Shown here: positions 9,958 to 19,974 of the stretch, piece by piece
How the letters are laid out: every line of letters begins with the position of its first letter
Position numbering within the stretch: the first letter of the stretch is position 1
From: Armigeres subalbatus
Lineage: Eukaryota > Arthropoda > Insecta > Diptera > Culicidae
Reading direction: 5' to 3'
Assembly (NCBI RefSeq): GCF_024139115.2
Contig: NC_085141.1
Location: 64,679,675-64,743,674 of the forward strand
Length of the DNA stretch: 64,000 nucleotides
Program-made: the position numbers and the translations under genes
Notes under the pieces: model-generated
Databases searched by the model: none
What the model was told of the DNA's origin: nothing
The model's input: only the letters and a program-made list of their open reading frames with translations

Positions 9958-10909
9958 TATTTAGGGGAAGATCTCCCAGCGCCGGACACCTCCCAATACC
10001 GGACACTTCTTAAAACGACACTACTTGCAGAAGTCCCTCCTTCATCTTATTAAGTACAAAAAGAAGCTATTGAACAGGCTTCTAACGGCAAGGAATATCA
10101 GATCTTCATGTGATAAACTTTGTACAAAACTACACTTACTTCAATTCAATTGTTTCTTCTTGCTGAGAAAGCCACAAAAATTAGCAGAAACAAAAATTGA
10201 AGAGGACATTGTAAAAGGTGGGAATTTGGATTAGGATGTGAAAAATTTAGCTGAAGAGTCACATAAGCTCCACTAACAATTTTTAATATTTACAACTTAA
10301 AGCACGTGAATAATATTACTATTCTGAATTATGTCTTTACTCATGTAACAGAAACTTAGTCACATTTGAACATAATACAGTAGTGTCCGGTACTAGGAGA
10401 CATTTTTCTGAATCGTAAAATTTTTCACCAAAATTCATCGTCGAAAAACGTGTTCAAATGATCAAATATAGTTTGTATGAATCATCAATGGTCAATAGTC
10501 ATATTTTGTGTTTCTTTCTTCTATCTATTCTTCCTTTGAGGCAATATAACTCACGAAGAGGATGACCGATTTGCGAGATTTCCTCACTAATCGATTCGTA
10601 TTGGGATCAGCTGTGTTTCTATATGCATAAGGTTAGCAAATTTTAAAGGAAAAGTTGGGAAAATTGTCAAAATACAATATTAAGGCGAGTTTGGAGAAAA
10701 CCTAATGCGATCGCTCGAAAAATGATCTAGAGTGCGGTGTCGTCGCAATCAACGCAGAAAATGACATTTCGAACGTTAAACGAAAATACCCGAGCAACGC
10801 AGGGTACGTTCTGCTAGTATGGTATAAAAGGAAATATAATCCGGATAGATAAAGTTTTTTTTGTTTAATGGCTTATGTGTCCGGCACTGGAGGATCTCCC
10901 CCTAAATAT
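9958..10909. mobile_element. Inverted-repeat DNA element (GCCGGACAC ends)
   Basis: The left end is TATTTAGGGGAAGATCTCCC followed by AGCGCCGGACAC. The right end, on the other strand, is ATTTAGGGGGAGATCCTCCA followed by GTGCCGGACAC. TA flanks both, which suggests a Tc1/mariner-type target. CCGGACAC is repeated at about 10009 and CCGGTAC at 10388, giving subterminal repeats. A 69-codon frame (10025-10234) shows no recognisable transposase. The family repeat at 10530-10818 has inserted inside on the minus strand. Confidence 0.75.
10530..10818 (-). repeat. Dispersed ~283 bp repeat, copy 5 (reverse orientation)
   Basis: Read on the minus strand it begins ATACTAGCAGAACGTACCCT, then GCGTTGCTCGGGT, CCGCACTCTAGATC, and ends with GCCTCAAAGGAA. 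These are the markers of the family seen at 3577-3859. This copy best preserves the start of the unit. Confidence 0.7.
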
Positions 10910-11245
10910 AATCAACCCGACGACTTCGTATAATATTTCTAAATCTGTAAGACGATTGTTGTTGCGAACCGATCGGATTTTCGTAAGCAAAGTTATAAAG
11001 AAAATAAAAATGCTCATTATTGATGTTATTCTTTCACGTGCTCAATTGAATTTCCCACGATTTAGTATTTCCTTAATAATGCAAGCAGCGAATTGTTTCG
11101 CAATAAAAACGATTTATTCACTTGCTAAGTTTCCTATGTTGCCAACGTACTCATATATTTTTAGATATTAATGACCAACGTTGCAAAACGGTTTTCCAAA
11201 AAAAATTACTGTTTTCATAGTAATTCTCATACAAACTTCAAACTA

Positions 11246-11950
11246 CGCGTGCGTGCTTAGTCAAATTACAACCATTGGGATATGGGGTCGGGAGGTAGCG
11301 AGGTTTGTATATGTAAACGTTTTGCCGCGTGTAATGTGTAGTTTTTCCGCAAATCATGTTCGATCGCACACCAATCCATTTATGTTTCGAACAAAATTGG
11401 CGTAACTCACTATATATGGAAATGGTTGGATATGACAATTTAAAATTTTCATTTAAAAACCCCAAATTTATTATTCCGCAGTGGTGATGATGCCTTTCTC
11501 CGATTGTTATTCGACTTAAAGTGATTAATGCATTTCATAGTTAATTGCTTATTAAATGGCGATTAAATGCTTTTGAAGTGTTTTTTTTTAGGGATGCTGC
11601 CTAAATAGTAGGATACACGCTAGCTTTCACCTACTCAGTGACTGAGTTTGCATTGCTCTCTCTTTCTATCCCACAGAAATTTTACTCAATTTCCTTCATA
11701 AAGTTAGAGTATTTGTTTAAAATTGATCAATTTTAATATTCACTCCTTGCTTACATGAACATGCCCAGCATCTGTAGCACTTTTTCATAAACACTACTTT
11801 TTTGCTCCGACGCGGTCATTGCTCTGGTTCTATTTTGTACCTTTTGTGCGAATCATCGCACAAAAGTAGAGCGCAAAAACCAACCGCAGACGGCGGTCGT
11901 AACGAAACTGTGAAAGTTTAGTGGGTTGGTAAAGATTTAGAATTTTTAAT
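11246..11950. other. AT-rich spacer
   Basis: No gene or RNA assigned. The inverted pair of 9866-11245 ends just before it. Confidence 0.4.
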
Positions 11951-11954
11951 GTTT

Positions 11955-12130
11955 TTTTGTTGACAATCAATAATTCCAATAGGCTTAAAAAATTGCTGGA
12001 GAGTTGCCGATTCGATTGATAATAAAATCTCGAAAATCCATTGAAAGATAAAGGAGCTATTAGCGTTTGAAATCTATCCTAATTTCGTGACGGTCTCGAA
12101 TTTGGTAATTTCCGTTTTACACCCTGTATC
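11955..12130 (-). repeat. ACAGGGTGT-family dispersed repeat, copy 1
   Basis: The block ends CCGTTTTACACCCTGTATCA and contains GACAATCAATAATTCC and ATTGCTGGAGAGTTGCC. Matching blocks lie at 42152-42340 (plus orientation), 40225-40300 and 60053-60155. It is a multi-copy non-coding family; its class is unknown. Confidence 0.6.
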
Positions 12131-12245
12131 AGAGTCTTCCCCTTAGACGTAGTTTACGTCAAAACATTTTTCTTTTCTATCTATGTTTCTATGATGAATA
12201 CCATTATTTATTGCAAGATTCCTAATTTGGGCCAAAAATACCTCC

Positions 12246-12412
12246 TTTTTTCCTATTGTGAGTTGTGACGAAATCGAGGTGATTGAAGAATTCGTGTACT
12301 TGAGCTCACTGGTGACCTCCGATAACGATACCAGCAGAGAAACTCGGAGACGCATTGTGGCAGAAAATCGACTCTACTTTTGACTCCGCAAGGAGCGTCC
12401 GGGCACTTCTAG
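12246..12412 (+). pseudogene. RTE/JAM1-like retrotransposon fragment
   Basis: In frame it reads CDEIEVIEEFVYLSSLVTSD followed by NDTSRETRRRIVAENRLYF, then a stop. The same segment lies in the larger RTE element at 37662-39214, where it follows the reverse transcriptase. It is a short scrap from the region after the RT catalytic domain, cut on the right by a SINE. Confidence 0.75.
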
Positions 12413-12416
12413 GATC

Positions 12417-12595
12417 TTCTTCTTCTTCTTATTGGCATAACATCCCCACACTGAGACAGAGCCGCCTCGTGTTCAGTACTTCCACAGTTATTAACTGCAA
12501 GGTTTCTAAACCAAGTTGCCGGGAACCCAGCCACCCTCAGCATGGTCTTGCTTTGTAGCCGCGCTTCTTACCGCACGGCTAAGGAGGGCCCCTTC
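12417..12595 (-). mobile_element. tRNA-derived SINE, copy 1 (internally deleted)
   Basis: Read on the minus strand the element starts with a tRNA-like head (CTCCTTAGCCGTGCGGTAAG and a B-box-like GGTTC region) and ends in a GAA-repeat tail, seen on the plus strand as CTTCTTCTTCTTCTT at 12417. It shares the block AACATCCCCACACTGAGACA with the copies at 39832 and 58007 but lacks their middle part. I think it is the Aedes Feilai or Gecko SINE; the exact name is not verified. Confidence 0.75.
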
Positions 12596-12659
12596 TAGGA
12601 TCTGGTTCCCAATTCTCAACCAATCTCAATCAATTCTCAACCAATCTTGCGACATCAAA

Positions 12660-12890
12660 CTTCATATCGAATCGATTGAAAATCGTCGAAATGCTCCAGT
12701 GCACTTGTTTTGCAAAGTCATGAAGTTTGGCATGATGCAAGATGGGTTCAGTTCAAGTGCCCGAAGGGTGGCCGAGTCGATTAAATATCGTCAAAATGTA
12801 CTCCAGTGTTCTTGTTTTGCAATATGTGCTCCAGTGTACTTGTTAAGCAAAATCATGAAGTTTGACATGTCGCAAGATGGATTTTAAAGC
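12660..12890. repeat. Two degenerate tandem copies of a ~115 bp unit
   Basis: Both halves carry TCGATTGAAAATCGTCGAAATG (or a variant), CTCCAGTG, CTTGTTTTGCAA or CTTGTTAAGCAA, and CATGAAGTTTG followed by GCAAGATGG. Not coding. Confidence 0.55.
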
Positions 12891-12984
12891 CGATTTGCAA
12901 GTGACCACTTCTTCCGGGAGCGGGGTAACACCTGTACTCCACCGAATATATCCGACTAAGGGTATGCGATAACACACTTTTTGA

Positions 12985-13135
12985 TAACGAAACGAAACGA
13001 AACGAAATTTCAAATATCTATGTTGATTCGAAATGAAACGAAACGAAATATAGATTTACTTTCGAGACTTCGAAACGATACGAAATCAAGGTCAATTTAA
13101 TTCGAAATTTTACGAAACGAAACGAAATTAGATTT
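12985..13135. repeat. ACGAAACGAAACGAAAT-rich repeat, left block
   Basis: Runs of the pentamer CGAAA (ACGAAACGAAACGAAACG, then later ACGAAACGAAACGAAATT). The same motif recurs at 16448-16465, with CCGCGGAATTT at both sites. The two blocks may be the two sides of one element split by about 3.3 kb of retrotransposon and other DNA. Confidence 0.6.
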
Positions 13136-13560
13136 TTTTTCCGCGGAATTTTTATTAAATTGGTTTTACATTATGAACGGAATTTTGATTTCATTTTTCA
13201 TAGTAAAATAACTGTTTTGCTACCAATAGAGTTATTATAACAGAATAAGCAGTCTGTGATAAATCGCCGCGTTCCCGTTTCAAGAAAAGTAAAAATATCC
13301 AAGAAACGATGTGAAAAAAATATTATGAGAAAATACTCAATAGTTCTAGTCACTCCAAAGTTTGGAAATCTCTAAATGAAGTGTTCGAGCGCTCTAAAAA
13401 AAGTGAACAAATCAAGATAAGAAGAGCATGTCAAACTATAGATTCTGATCAGGATGTCGCCGAAGTGGCTGTCAAATTACCTAAAAGTAGTTTTGATTAT
13501 TTGTGCCATGTCAAAAATGTTAATAATTAAATTTTTCTGCGGCCAGCAAGTGCGAATGAA

Positions 13561-14023
13561 GTGAGAATTTTGAAAAGTGAACTCGATGGTAAGAAAAGTA
13601 AAGGACACGATAATTTTCCCGCGTATCTGATGAAAGCTAACATCGGTCCTCTCTCCGATATTTTGGCTTATGTTTTTAATAGAATAATAACGACAGGCTC
13701 ATATCCAGACGTTATAAAAATTGCCAAAACTACGCCAGTTTTTAAATTATCGCCCAATTCCAATCCTATCGGAAATCAATAAAAATTTAGAAAAACTATT
13801 GACCACAAGACTCGTAAACTTTCTGAGTGCTAATAATATTTTGTACAAACATCAATATGGTTTTCGTGAAGGAAGTGGGACAACGACGGCTATAACTGAG
13901 CTAATTGATTATCTTATTTTTGAAATAGATCGAAAAAGTGTTGTGGGTGGCCTGTTCATCGATCTTAAAAAGGCATTTGATACAATAGATCATAAAATTC
14001 TCTTAGAAAAAGTACGGAATTAG
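13561..14023 (+). pseudogene. CR1-like reverse transcriptase, fingers and first palm Asp
   Basis: Two frames overlap by about 60 bases (13561-13782 and 13721-14023), which marks a frameshift. The second includes YKHQYGFREGSGTTTAITEL and then FIDLKKAFDTIDH, in which the Asp after FI is the first metal-binding residue. Reading ends at a stop just after EKVRN. Confidence 0.8.
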
Positions 14024-14123
14024 AGGGGTTGCAAATAATTTAATTGGGAGCCATTTAACTGATTCTAGGAGTAGCTTTCTACCCGTTTATACAGGAGTCC
14101 CTCAAGGCAGCAATATTGGCACT

Positions 14124-14387
14124 TTGCTGTTTCTTATATTTGTTAATGATCTAGGGAATTTGAAGCTTCGTGGAGTTCCAAGGCTCTTTGCTGACGATAT
14201 AGCTTTGTTTTACCCAAACTCATGTGTACATTCCATTGTAAGAGATATTGAATCCGACTTAACGGTACTTTTAGAATATTTTAATGGAAACAAACTTTCT
14301 TTGAATGTAGAAAAAAAATTCCGCAGCACGCCGATCCATGTATCAGTAGTCTGTACATTGAAAATGTTTCGTCCTTCAAATACTTAG
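14124..14387 (+). pseudogene. CR1-like reverse transcriptase, FADD motif
   Basis: The reading contains FVNDLGN, then LFADDIALFY with the FADD catalytic pair at 14187-14198, then an NKLSLNVEK block normal for this position. It shifts frame near 14320-14390 before the thumb region. Confidence 0.8.
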
Positions 14388-14389
14388 GT

Positions 14390-14793
14390 TTGCACTTAGA
14401 TTCCTGTTTAACATGGGACACTCACATAAAACATGTTTCTAATAAAATTTCCTCACTGTGTGGTCTCATGAAAAGAGTTCGCTCTTTTGTGCCTAATGGA
14501 GCACTACTTAAATTTTACCATGCTTGTATTCATTCCATACTCCAATATTTAGTCATTGTTGGGGGTCATGCCGCTAGATCAAAACTTCTAAAAATCCAGG
14601 TACTACAAAATAGATGTTTGAAAGTAATATTCAATCTACCACCTTTATTTTCAACAGTTTCACTTTATACTAATCTTAACCATAAAGTTATTCCTATCCT
14701 AGGACTGCGAGATTCTCAAACAGTTGTATTTATGCATAATATCTTACATAACCGAAAATTCCACCATAACATCATTTTTCTTACTAGAGGAAC
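14390..14793 (+). pseudogene. CR1-like RT thumb and C-terminal region
   Basis: From LHLDSCLTWDTHIKHVSNKI onward the pattern is typical of what follows the palm in CR1-type elements: K-F-Y-H-A-C-I-H-S-I-L-Q-Y, then L-K-I-Q-V-L-Q-N-R-C-L-K-V-I. Native similarity stops at the insertion point of the MITE at 14795. The open frame runs on through the MITE to 15076 only by chance. Confidence 0.75.
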
Positions 14794-14794
14794 C

Positions 14795-15110
14795 GTTTGT
14801 TTGAGAAACTGCATATGTAATATTTTTGGCCAAAATGAGATTTTTATATATTCTGAATCCTCGTCCAAAAATACGTATTCTGACAAAAACATGAAAAAAA
14901 ATTTTTGTTCAGGAATGTATAAATTTTTTTTCGTTTGTTTGAGAAACTACATATGTCCACGTACTTTGAAGAGCAATTGTGGAGTACTGTATAAATTTTT
15001 TGCACTGAAGGTGCCCCAGGGTGCTGAGTTTTGTCAATTTGTTCAAAAACAGTTTTTTGTTGTTTTCTCGAAATAGTGTAAAATGGACTTATGCAGTTTC
15101 TCAAACAAAT
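14795..15110. mobile_element. MITE inside the CR1-like element
   Basis: The left end is GTTTGTTTGAGAAACTGCAT, and the right end is its near-perfect complement finishing CTCAAACAAAT. The left motif is repeated inside at about 14934-14956 (GTTTGTTTGAGAAACTACAT). Host retrotransposon coding resumes just after the right end. Confidence 0.8.
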
Positions 15111-15239
15111 GATTCAGTTATTTATCAAAACACTAGACTGTATAATGACTTGCTGAGAAGCAGAGCATATACGAACTTAGGCCACGGTCGAATATCTTTC
15201 TATGGTCCAAATAAGTATAATAACATTCCTTGTAACTAG

Positions 15240-16370
15240 AAAGTCAAACGATTATATTCTTTGAACGTGTCAACTATTTGATTATGTAGGTTTTTTTGTG
15301 GCTCATGCCATTTGTCCTGCATATGTCACTGTACTTAATTAATTAATTCCAAAGCCACAAACGTTATCAATGTAGTTTCTCAATCCTAGTTTTACATAGT
15401 ATTCGTGAAATCCTTCAAAGGAACTAAGCTCCACTGGGTTTTCACTTGTTTAATCTTGTATGTCATTGAATCCTCGCGCTTTATGTAATTTTATTAGTGT
15501 CCACAACCAGTGGGCTCTCTGTGTGAACTCTTTGTTGTGGGGGTCAGTGGAGGGTATAAACAAAAATTCACCTAGATCTAGAAATGCCCACGACTCTGCA
15601 ATGTTCCGTACATATTGTGCAAATAGTCCAAGAAGAGCTTAGCTTAACTTGATTAACTGTTCACATCGTAGTTGCTTATCATGATTGGCCCTGAAACAGC
15701 GAATATACATAGCTCACTAATTGTATAATCTACTTTGGATAAAAAAAAAGTTATTCTCATTGAACTTGCTTTGGAGTTTCCAATTCGTGCCCAATAATGA
15801 TGCCTTTTTAATTTTTTAACGGTTCTTAACCATGTACACTTTTTTTTACCTGTATCTCAGCAATTTGTTCAATTTTTACCGAGATTCACACAGCCGAGCC
15901 CCAGCAAACATGTTTTTCGCCGAGATATCTGTCAAAGTTGCTGAAAATCAGCAAATAATTTGCCGAAACCCAACTAACAAACCTCATTTTTGACGGGATA
16001 TCAGTTTTTTATTTTGCCGAGCTGCAGAAATAAAAACTGAGTGTGTGTGTGTGCTTAAACCTGATTTGAAGCTTTAGCGGAGGCGAAGAAATCGGTCTCT
16101 AATAAGAAGAAGCGCTAAAAAAAACTTCACAAGCGCCCTTGGGCTTTGCCTCTTTGACAAAGTTATACTGTGCTGATTCATATCTGATTACATTTACACA
16201 AATAGGATAGAATAGTTAAGGATATTTTTCGTTTTCTGTTAGATATTAGAAGAAGAAGTAAGCGTTAAGAAAAAAAAATGTATGACGTAGAGTTTTGAAA
16301 ATAGTTTTATGATTTAGTTCGGCGACGCAGCTAAAATTTTTGATAATATAAAGTATGCTTTAAGTTTAAA
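15240..16370. other. AT-rich spacer between the CR1-like relic and the CGAAA repeats
   Basis: Only short chance frames such as 15460-15642, plus a GTGTGTGTGTGTG microsatellite near 16041. The segment 15880-16035 (CCGAGATTCACACAGCCGAG ... TTTTGCCGAGCTG) has short inverted words and may be another short element, not proven. Confidence 0.4.
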
Positions 16371-16374
16371 TTTG

Positions 16375-16535
16375 TTTCAAAATTCCGCGGAATTCCGTCA
16401 AATTTCGTTAGAAGCTAGTTTTTTCTAGCGAAATTTTTTGTAATTTTACGAAACGAAACGAAATCAAGAAATCAGATTTCGCCATGTTCAAGTTCCGCGA
16501 AATTCCGCGGAATTTCGTTTCGAACCACCTGAAAC
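16375..16535. repeat. ACGAAACGAAACGAAAT-rich repeat, right block
   Basis: Contains TTTTACGAAACGAAACGAAA at about 16443-16462 and two TTCCGCGGAATT motifs (about 16382 and 16505). It shares these words with 12985-13150. Non-coding. Confidence 0.6.
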
Positions 16536-16559
16536 GATTTTTTTTAAATACCGCATATT

Positions 16560-17315
16560 CTTATATCCGAGACCATAGTCATTCCACAAAAATTGGATTT
16601 CAAATTCTAAGACTATAGGAATTTTGTGATCGATTCCAGAAGGTTGCTGGAAAATCCGTTAAAAACCGGCGAAGATACAAAAATTTGAATTTGTGGGAGA
16701 ATATAGGATTTCTAAGAACTTCGTGAAGATTTCTAACAGTTTGCAAGTATTAATGGTAATGCAAAAGGCAAATTAGTTAGCTTAGTGGAGAAAGTCATTC
16801 TACTAGAACATCCTTCAGCTCCTAGATGTGCGTTGCAATTAATAGACGTTCCCAATACATCAACCCTTATAGGCAGAAAAAACGAAATCTGAATAAAGTG
16901 CCTCCAAGCTTAGTCGCAACAAGTGGATTGCTGAACAAACTGGCATCGGTCTTCTTCATCGAATATGAAATAGATCAATCCCAGGAAGCCAGACCCGAAT
17001 CGAATTCTAATAAGCTGTGCACGAAAAAAAAAACGATCAACTCTTATTCAATATGTGCATTTTGCAGCAACAAATATCATACCCAACTAACGTCTGCTTC
17101 TGCTGAATCAGTTCTTCAACTGATCCGCAGTTGTTGCAGTTTCATTATCATACGGCATCGAGTGCCACCAGTGCGCCACTATGGGATATTTTGATATAAA
17201 TCGTTTTATAAAAATGACTGATGGAATAATCTAGTATTTTAGAGCAGGAAGAAATACTAGAGTGTGAGAAAATATTTTTGCTTCTTGATAATTTTAGTCA
17301 GTTCGTTACGTTTGA
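16560..17315. other. AT-rich spacer
   Basis: A 122-codon plus frame (16826-17194) has no recognisable domain and a composition like its surroundings. I do not call it a gene. Confidence 0.4.
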
Positions 17316-17324
17316 ACCTTCCAT

Positions 17325-17586
17325 CACAGATAAACAGACGTAACACTGAGAAAATTCCCATCGACCATGAGCTCAACGGTCGTTTTAAATTCAACTGCTT
17401 GCGAGTTTCACATCCAGAGGCGCGCGCGTCGTATACCTTTGTATTTGACATCTTACACTAGCGCTCTCTGTTGACATTGTCGTACTAAACTTTGTTTCGT
17501 ACAACATGCACGTTAGGTGGTGGTAAAATAACTGGGCGATGGATTTTGAAACACATTGTTCTAGCTGTTACGTCTGTTTGTCTGTG
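17325..17586. mobile_element. MITE with CACAGAYAAACAGACGTAAC ends
   Basis: The left end is CACAGATAAACAGACGTAAC. The right end, on the other strand, is CACAGACAAACAGACGTAAC. It is flanked by a 7-bp direct repeat CTTCCAT (17318-17324 and 17587-17593). The inner sequence (CGACCATGAGCTCAACGGTC) is one I associate with dispersed Aedes elements. No coding capacity. A 7-8 bp duplication would fit hAT-like or P-like transposition. Confidence 0.85.
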
Positions 17587-17593
17587 CTTCCAT

Positions 17594-18570
17594 CCAGCTT
17601 AGTACTTACCAGTTTCGTCAGAAAACCGTTTTTAGGATTCGACAAATGTGTCCCACCAGAAGCCCCGGTGTGCATGGCCAGATGTACCTTCTCCACCTGC
17701 AGGATGTGAAACAATAAAAACACAACAACAGATAGAGAAGGTGAAGGTAGCACCATATTCTCATTGTGACTTGTGCTTCCCGGTTCTCTTTCTACACCGT
17801 TTTTTTTGCACTCGACGACCGTCGTTCTACGATTTGAAAGTTCTAATAAAAATGCTAAACCAGGCACCGATAGCTGATGCTGCTACGGCTGCTGCTGCTG
17901 CCACCGCTGCTGCAGAATAACGATACGACCTTATCCGCACTTCAGGGAGAATAGGGCGAAGTAGGGTCGTCCTCTTGATAGCAAATAACAATGATGAGGA
18001 TGAAATTTGCATTCTTCGCCCGTTCTGGTTTCGCGTGAGCCTTGTTGGTATCCGATGTGGGTACTCACTCCCTGCACTTGCCAATAAGCCGGATAGAATG
18101 TCACATTTTGCCTCATCCCGCTGTCGCCGCCCGGTCGTATGCTAAATGAAATTCAACGTGAGAAGGCGCACGCAAACAAACCGACCGGGTTTGACATCGA
18201 TAGTGGCCCCTGGTCGGACAGTCCTATAAAGTGGAAAAAATATCATCCCGTAATGGCAACCGTAGTTATGTTCGAAGTAAAGCTTGGGAAAAAAAAACTA
18301 AAATTGTAGAATGAAGAATTTGTGCATATGGAAAACGTGAGCTTTGTGCAGATGATATTTCAAGTATCATAGTGCATCGGGAGCTATGAGGACTGACGAG
18401 AGGAGAAAAGTTGCCCCATTGGAAATGCATTTGTAATCGACGTGTGGCTCAGAATTTTATTCCCCTTGTGGAACAGCGGATAGCATACGAAATTAATTTC
18501 GATTTGCATGGGTGTTTACTGTTTTGTATGAAACATTGTGGTTAGTTTTTTATATGGAAGGATAACAAAT
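17594..18570. other. Unassigned region with a short GCT/GCC microsatellite
   Basis: Base composition is higher in G and C around 17600-18200. A trinucleotide run (GCTGCTGCTGCTGCC) lies near 17886-17905. Open frames of 60-99 codons on both strands overlap each other, and none has a recognisable domain. It could be part of an intron or UTR of a host gene outside the window. Confidence 0.35.
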
Positions 18571-18667
18571 CCCAAGTAACATTTTAAGTTTTATAACGCT
18601 CCTGAAGACCATAATTTACTCTTCAAGAGTGTTATAAAACCATCATAAAACCAAAATGTTACTAGGG
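18571..18667. mobile_element. Short hairpin MITE (CAAGTAACATTTT family)
   Basis: CCCAAGTAACATTTTAAG at the left pairs with CCAAAATGTTACTAGGG at the right, and GTTTTATAACGCTCCTGAAG pairs with CTTCAAGAGTGTTATAAAAC inside. The whole 97 bp folds into one hairpin. Similar words (TAACATTTTC) near 48890 hint at further copies. Confidence 0.7.
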
Positions 18668-19328
18668 ATGTTTATTGGCTTCAGCCGCTTACGATTTTGA
18701 GACAAAATTTGGGTTATAAGCATATTTCCCCTAACGATTTTTTTCTGGACAGAAACTAAAGAAATAGAAATACAAGACACCTAGTAGCCACGTAATGAAG
18801 TTCTGACGAATCCTCTCTTCCATTAGGAAATGCAATTTAACCTAACGTTGTAGATCAATACGGCGGAATCCAAAATTGGTCAGCCTAGCCCAGGCTCCCC
18901 CGAGAAATCACCCGGAGGCGATCACCATGCATCACTGCTACTGATATTGTGCGTAATCTGGAAACTTACGTTTTTCACCCAAATGCACACGAAAGGGTTT
19001 AGACAATTGACGTCATAAATTGATTCCGACTAACAATTAAATCCCCATTGCAATTATAATTCAAACTGTCCTAGGTAGATAGAAAACATTTATTCCTGCC
19101 ATAGAGTGAAACCCCCGTATTCTGCCGAAAGTGGTGTGGGAAAAATTGACGCACGAAAGTTTGGATCCGGTCACAAGCATGACCCATTCCGCGCAAATAA
19201 TTTCAATTTCTGCTCCATAAAGCAGCAAAAAAAATTAAGATCCTAGCGATGCTTCCGATTGAACTCGATTATCGAAGCTCACAGTAACAGCAGTTATTTT
19301 TTTTAATCTTCAACAGTAGGTTTCGTTA
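18668..19328. other. Spacer, nothing assigned
   Basis: No open frame of note, no paired repeats and no RNA gene recognised. Confidence 0.4.
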
Positions 19329-19329
19329 G

Positions 19330-19974
19330 AAGCCAAGATCGTTCAGAAATGGGGCACTTCATTTTAGAGATAGTGGCGTTCCTAGTGGTCGGATATGCAA
19401 GTTTTTCACAGCGTTTCATAATTAGTAAACCATTCTTTTCGGTTTATTTTTTTTACATAGTTTGAAATTAACGTGGTTTCAAAATATTCACCATGCAGGA
19501 AGAGAAACGAAAAATAATTGTGCACAGTCCTGCAAAATCCATCTGCGTCAAAAGCCGGATTTTAGCCTTGATTCAGTCCCATGATGGCCCACTAACGTTT
19601 GGCTAGATTTAACCAGCTGCCATTGTAGCACAGATATCCTGGAACTACAATAGTGGAGTCCAGTTCATCCCTAAAGATCTGAATCCATCAAATTTGGGTG
19701 ATTATCAGATGAAGGGAGCAGTCACCACTGACATTGGATGTATGAAGGAATTTGTAGAATCAGCTAGATAAAATCATGACTGAAAAAGGTGTGCGCCGAC
19801 CGACAAGCAATATCAACAGAAAAAGGCGAGAGTTTCTTCGAAATAACGATTCATGATTCGTTTCAGTCATTCATATGAAATAAAATAATATAACTTTTGT
19901 TCCATTCTTAGAAAGTTTTTCGATCAAACTAAAAGTTGAAAGCCCCATTTCTAAATGATCTGGGCTTTATTCAA
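19330..19974 (+). mobile_element. Inverted-repeat element, possible Tc1/mariner-group remnant
   Basis: The left end AGAAGCCAAGATCGTTCAGA continues with AATGGGGC. The right end, on the other strand, reads AAAGCCCAGATCATTTAGAA then ATGGGGC. Inside are two short coding-like scraps: one starts MQEEKRKIIVHSPAKS near 19494, the other reads FIPKDLNPSN near 19656. The latter resembles the (I/F)-P-x-x-x-N-P-x-x motif that precedes the last catalytic acid in mariner and ITmD37E transposases. No catalytic residue is preserved. The end repeats are strong evidence for a DNA element; the family is a guess. Confidence 0.55.

Larger units (their letters stand above)
9866..11245. repeat. Inverted sequence pair flanking the 9958-10909 element
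   Basis: TTTGAAGTTTGTATGGAAAT followed by TACTATAGAAAAC (about 9879-9911) is found in inverted form at about 11200-11245 (TTTTCATAGTAATTCTCATA followed by CAAACTTCAAACT). This may mark an older element of about 1.4 kb that surrounds the GCCGGACAC element. No transposase is visible. Confidence 0.45.
13390..15239 (+). mobile_element. Decayed CR1/L2-like non-LTR retrotransposon
   Basis: An ordered series of reverse transcriptase motifs lies on the plus strand across several frames: SKGHDNFPAYLMKANIGPL (palm start), FLNYRPI, FIDLKKAFDTIDHKILLEK, a GVPQGS-like segment in another frame near 14098, FADD at 14187-14198 and YLGLHLDSCLTWDTHIKHV. The C-terminal part resembles CR1, L2B and Crack clade elements. 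There are several frameshifts and stops, no endonuclease domain, and a MITE at 14795-15110. The 5' part is missing or unrecognisable. Confidence 0.8.

Noticed and set aside
16826..17194. A 122-codon plus-strand frame
   Set aside because: AT-rich codon use like the surrounding non-coding DNA and no motif.
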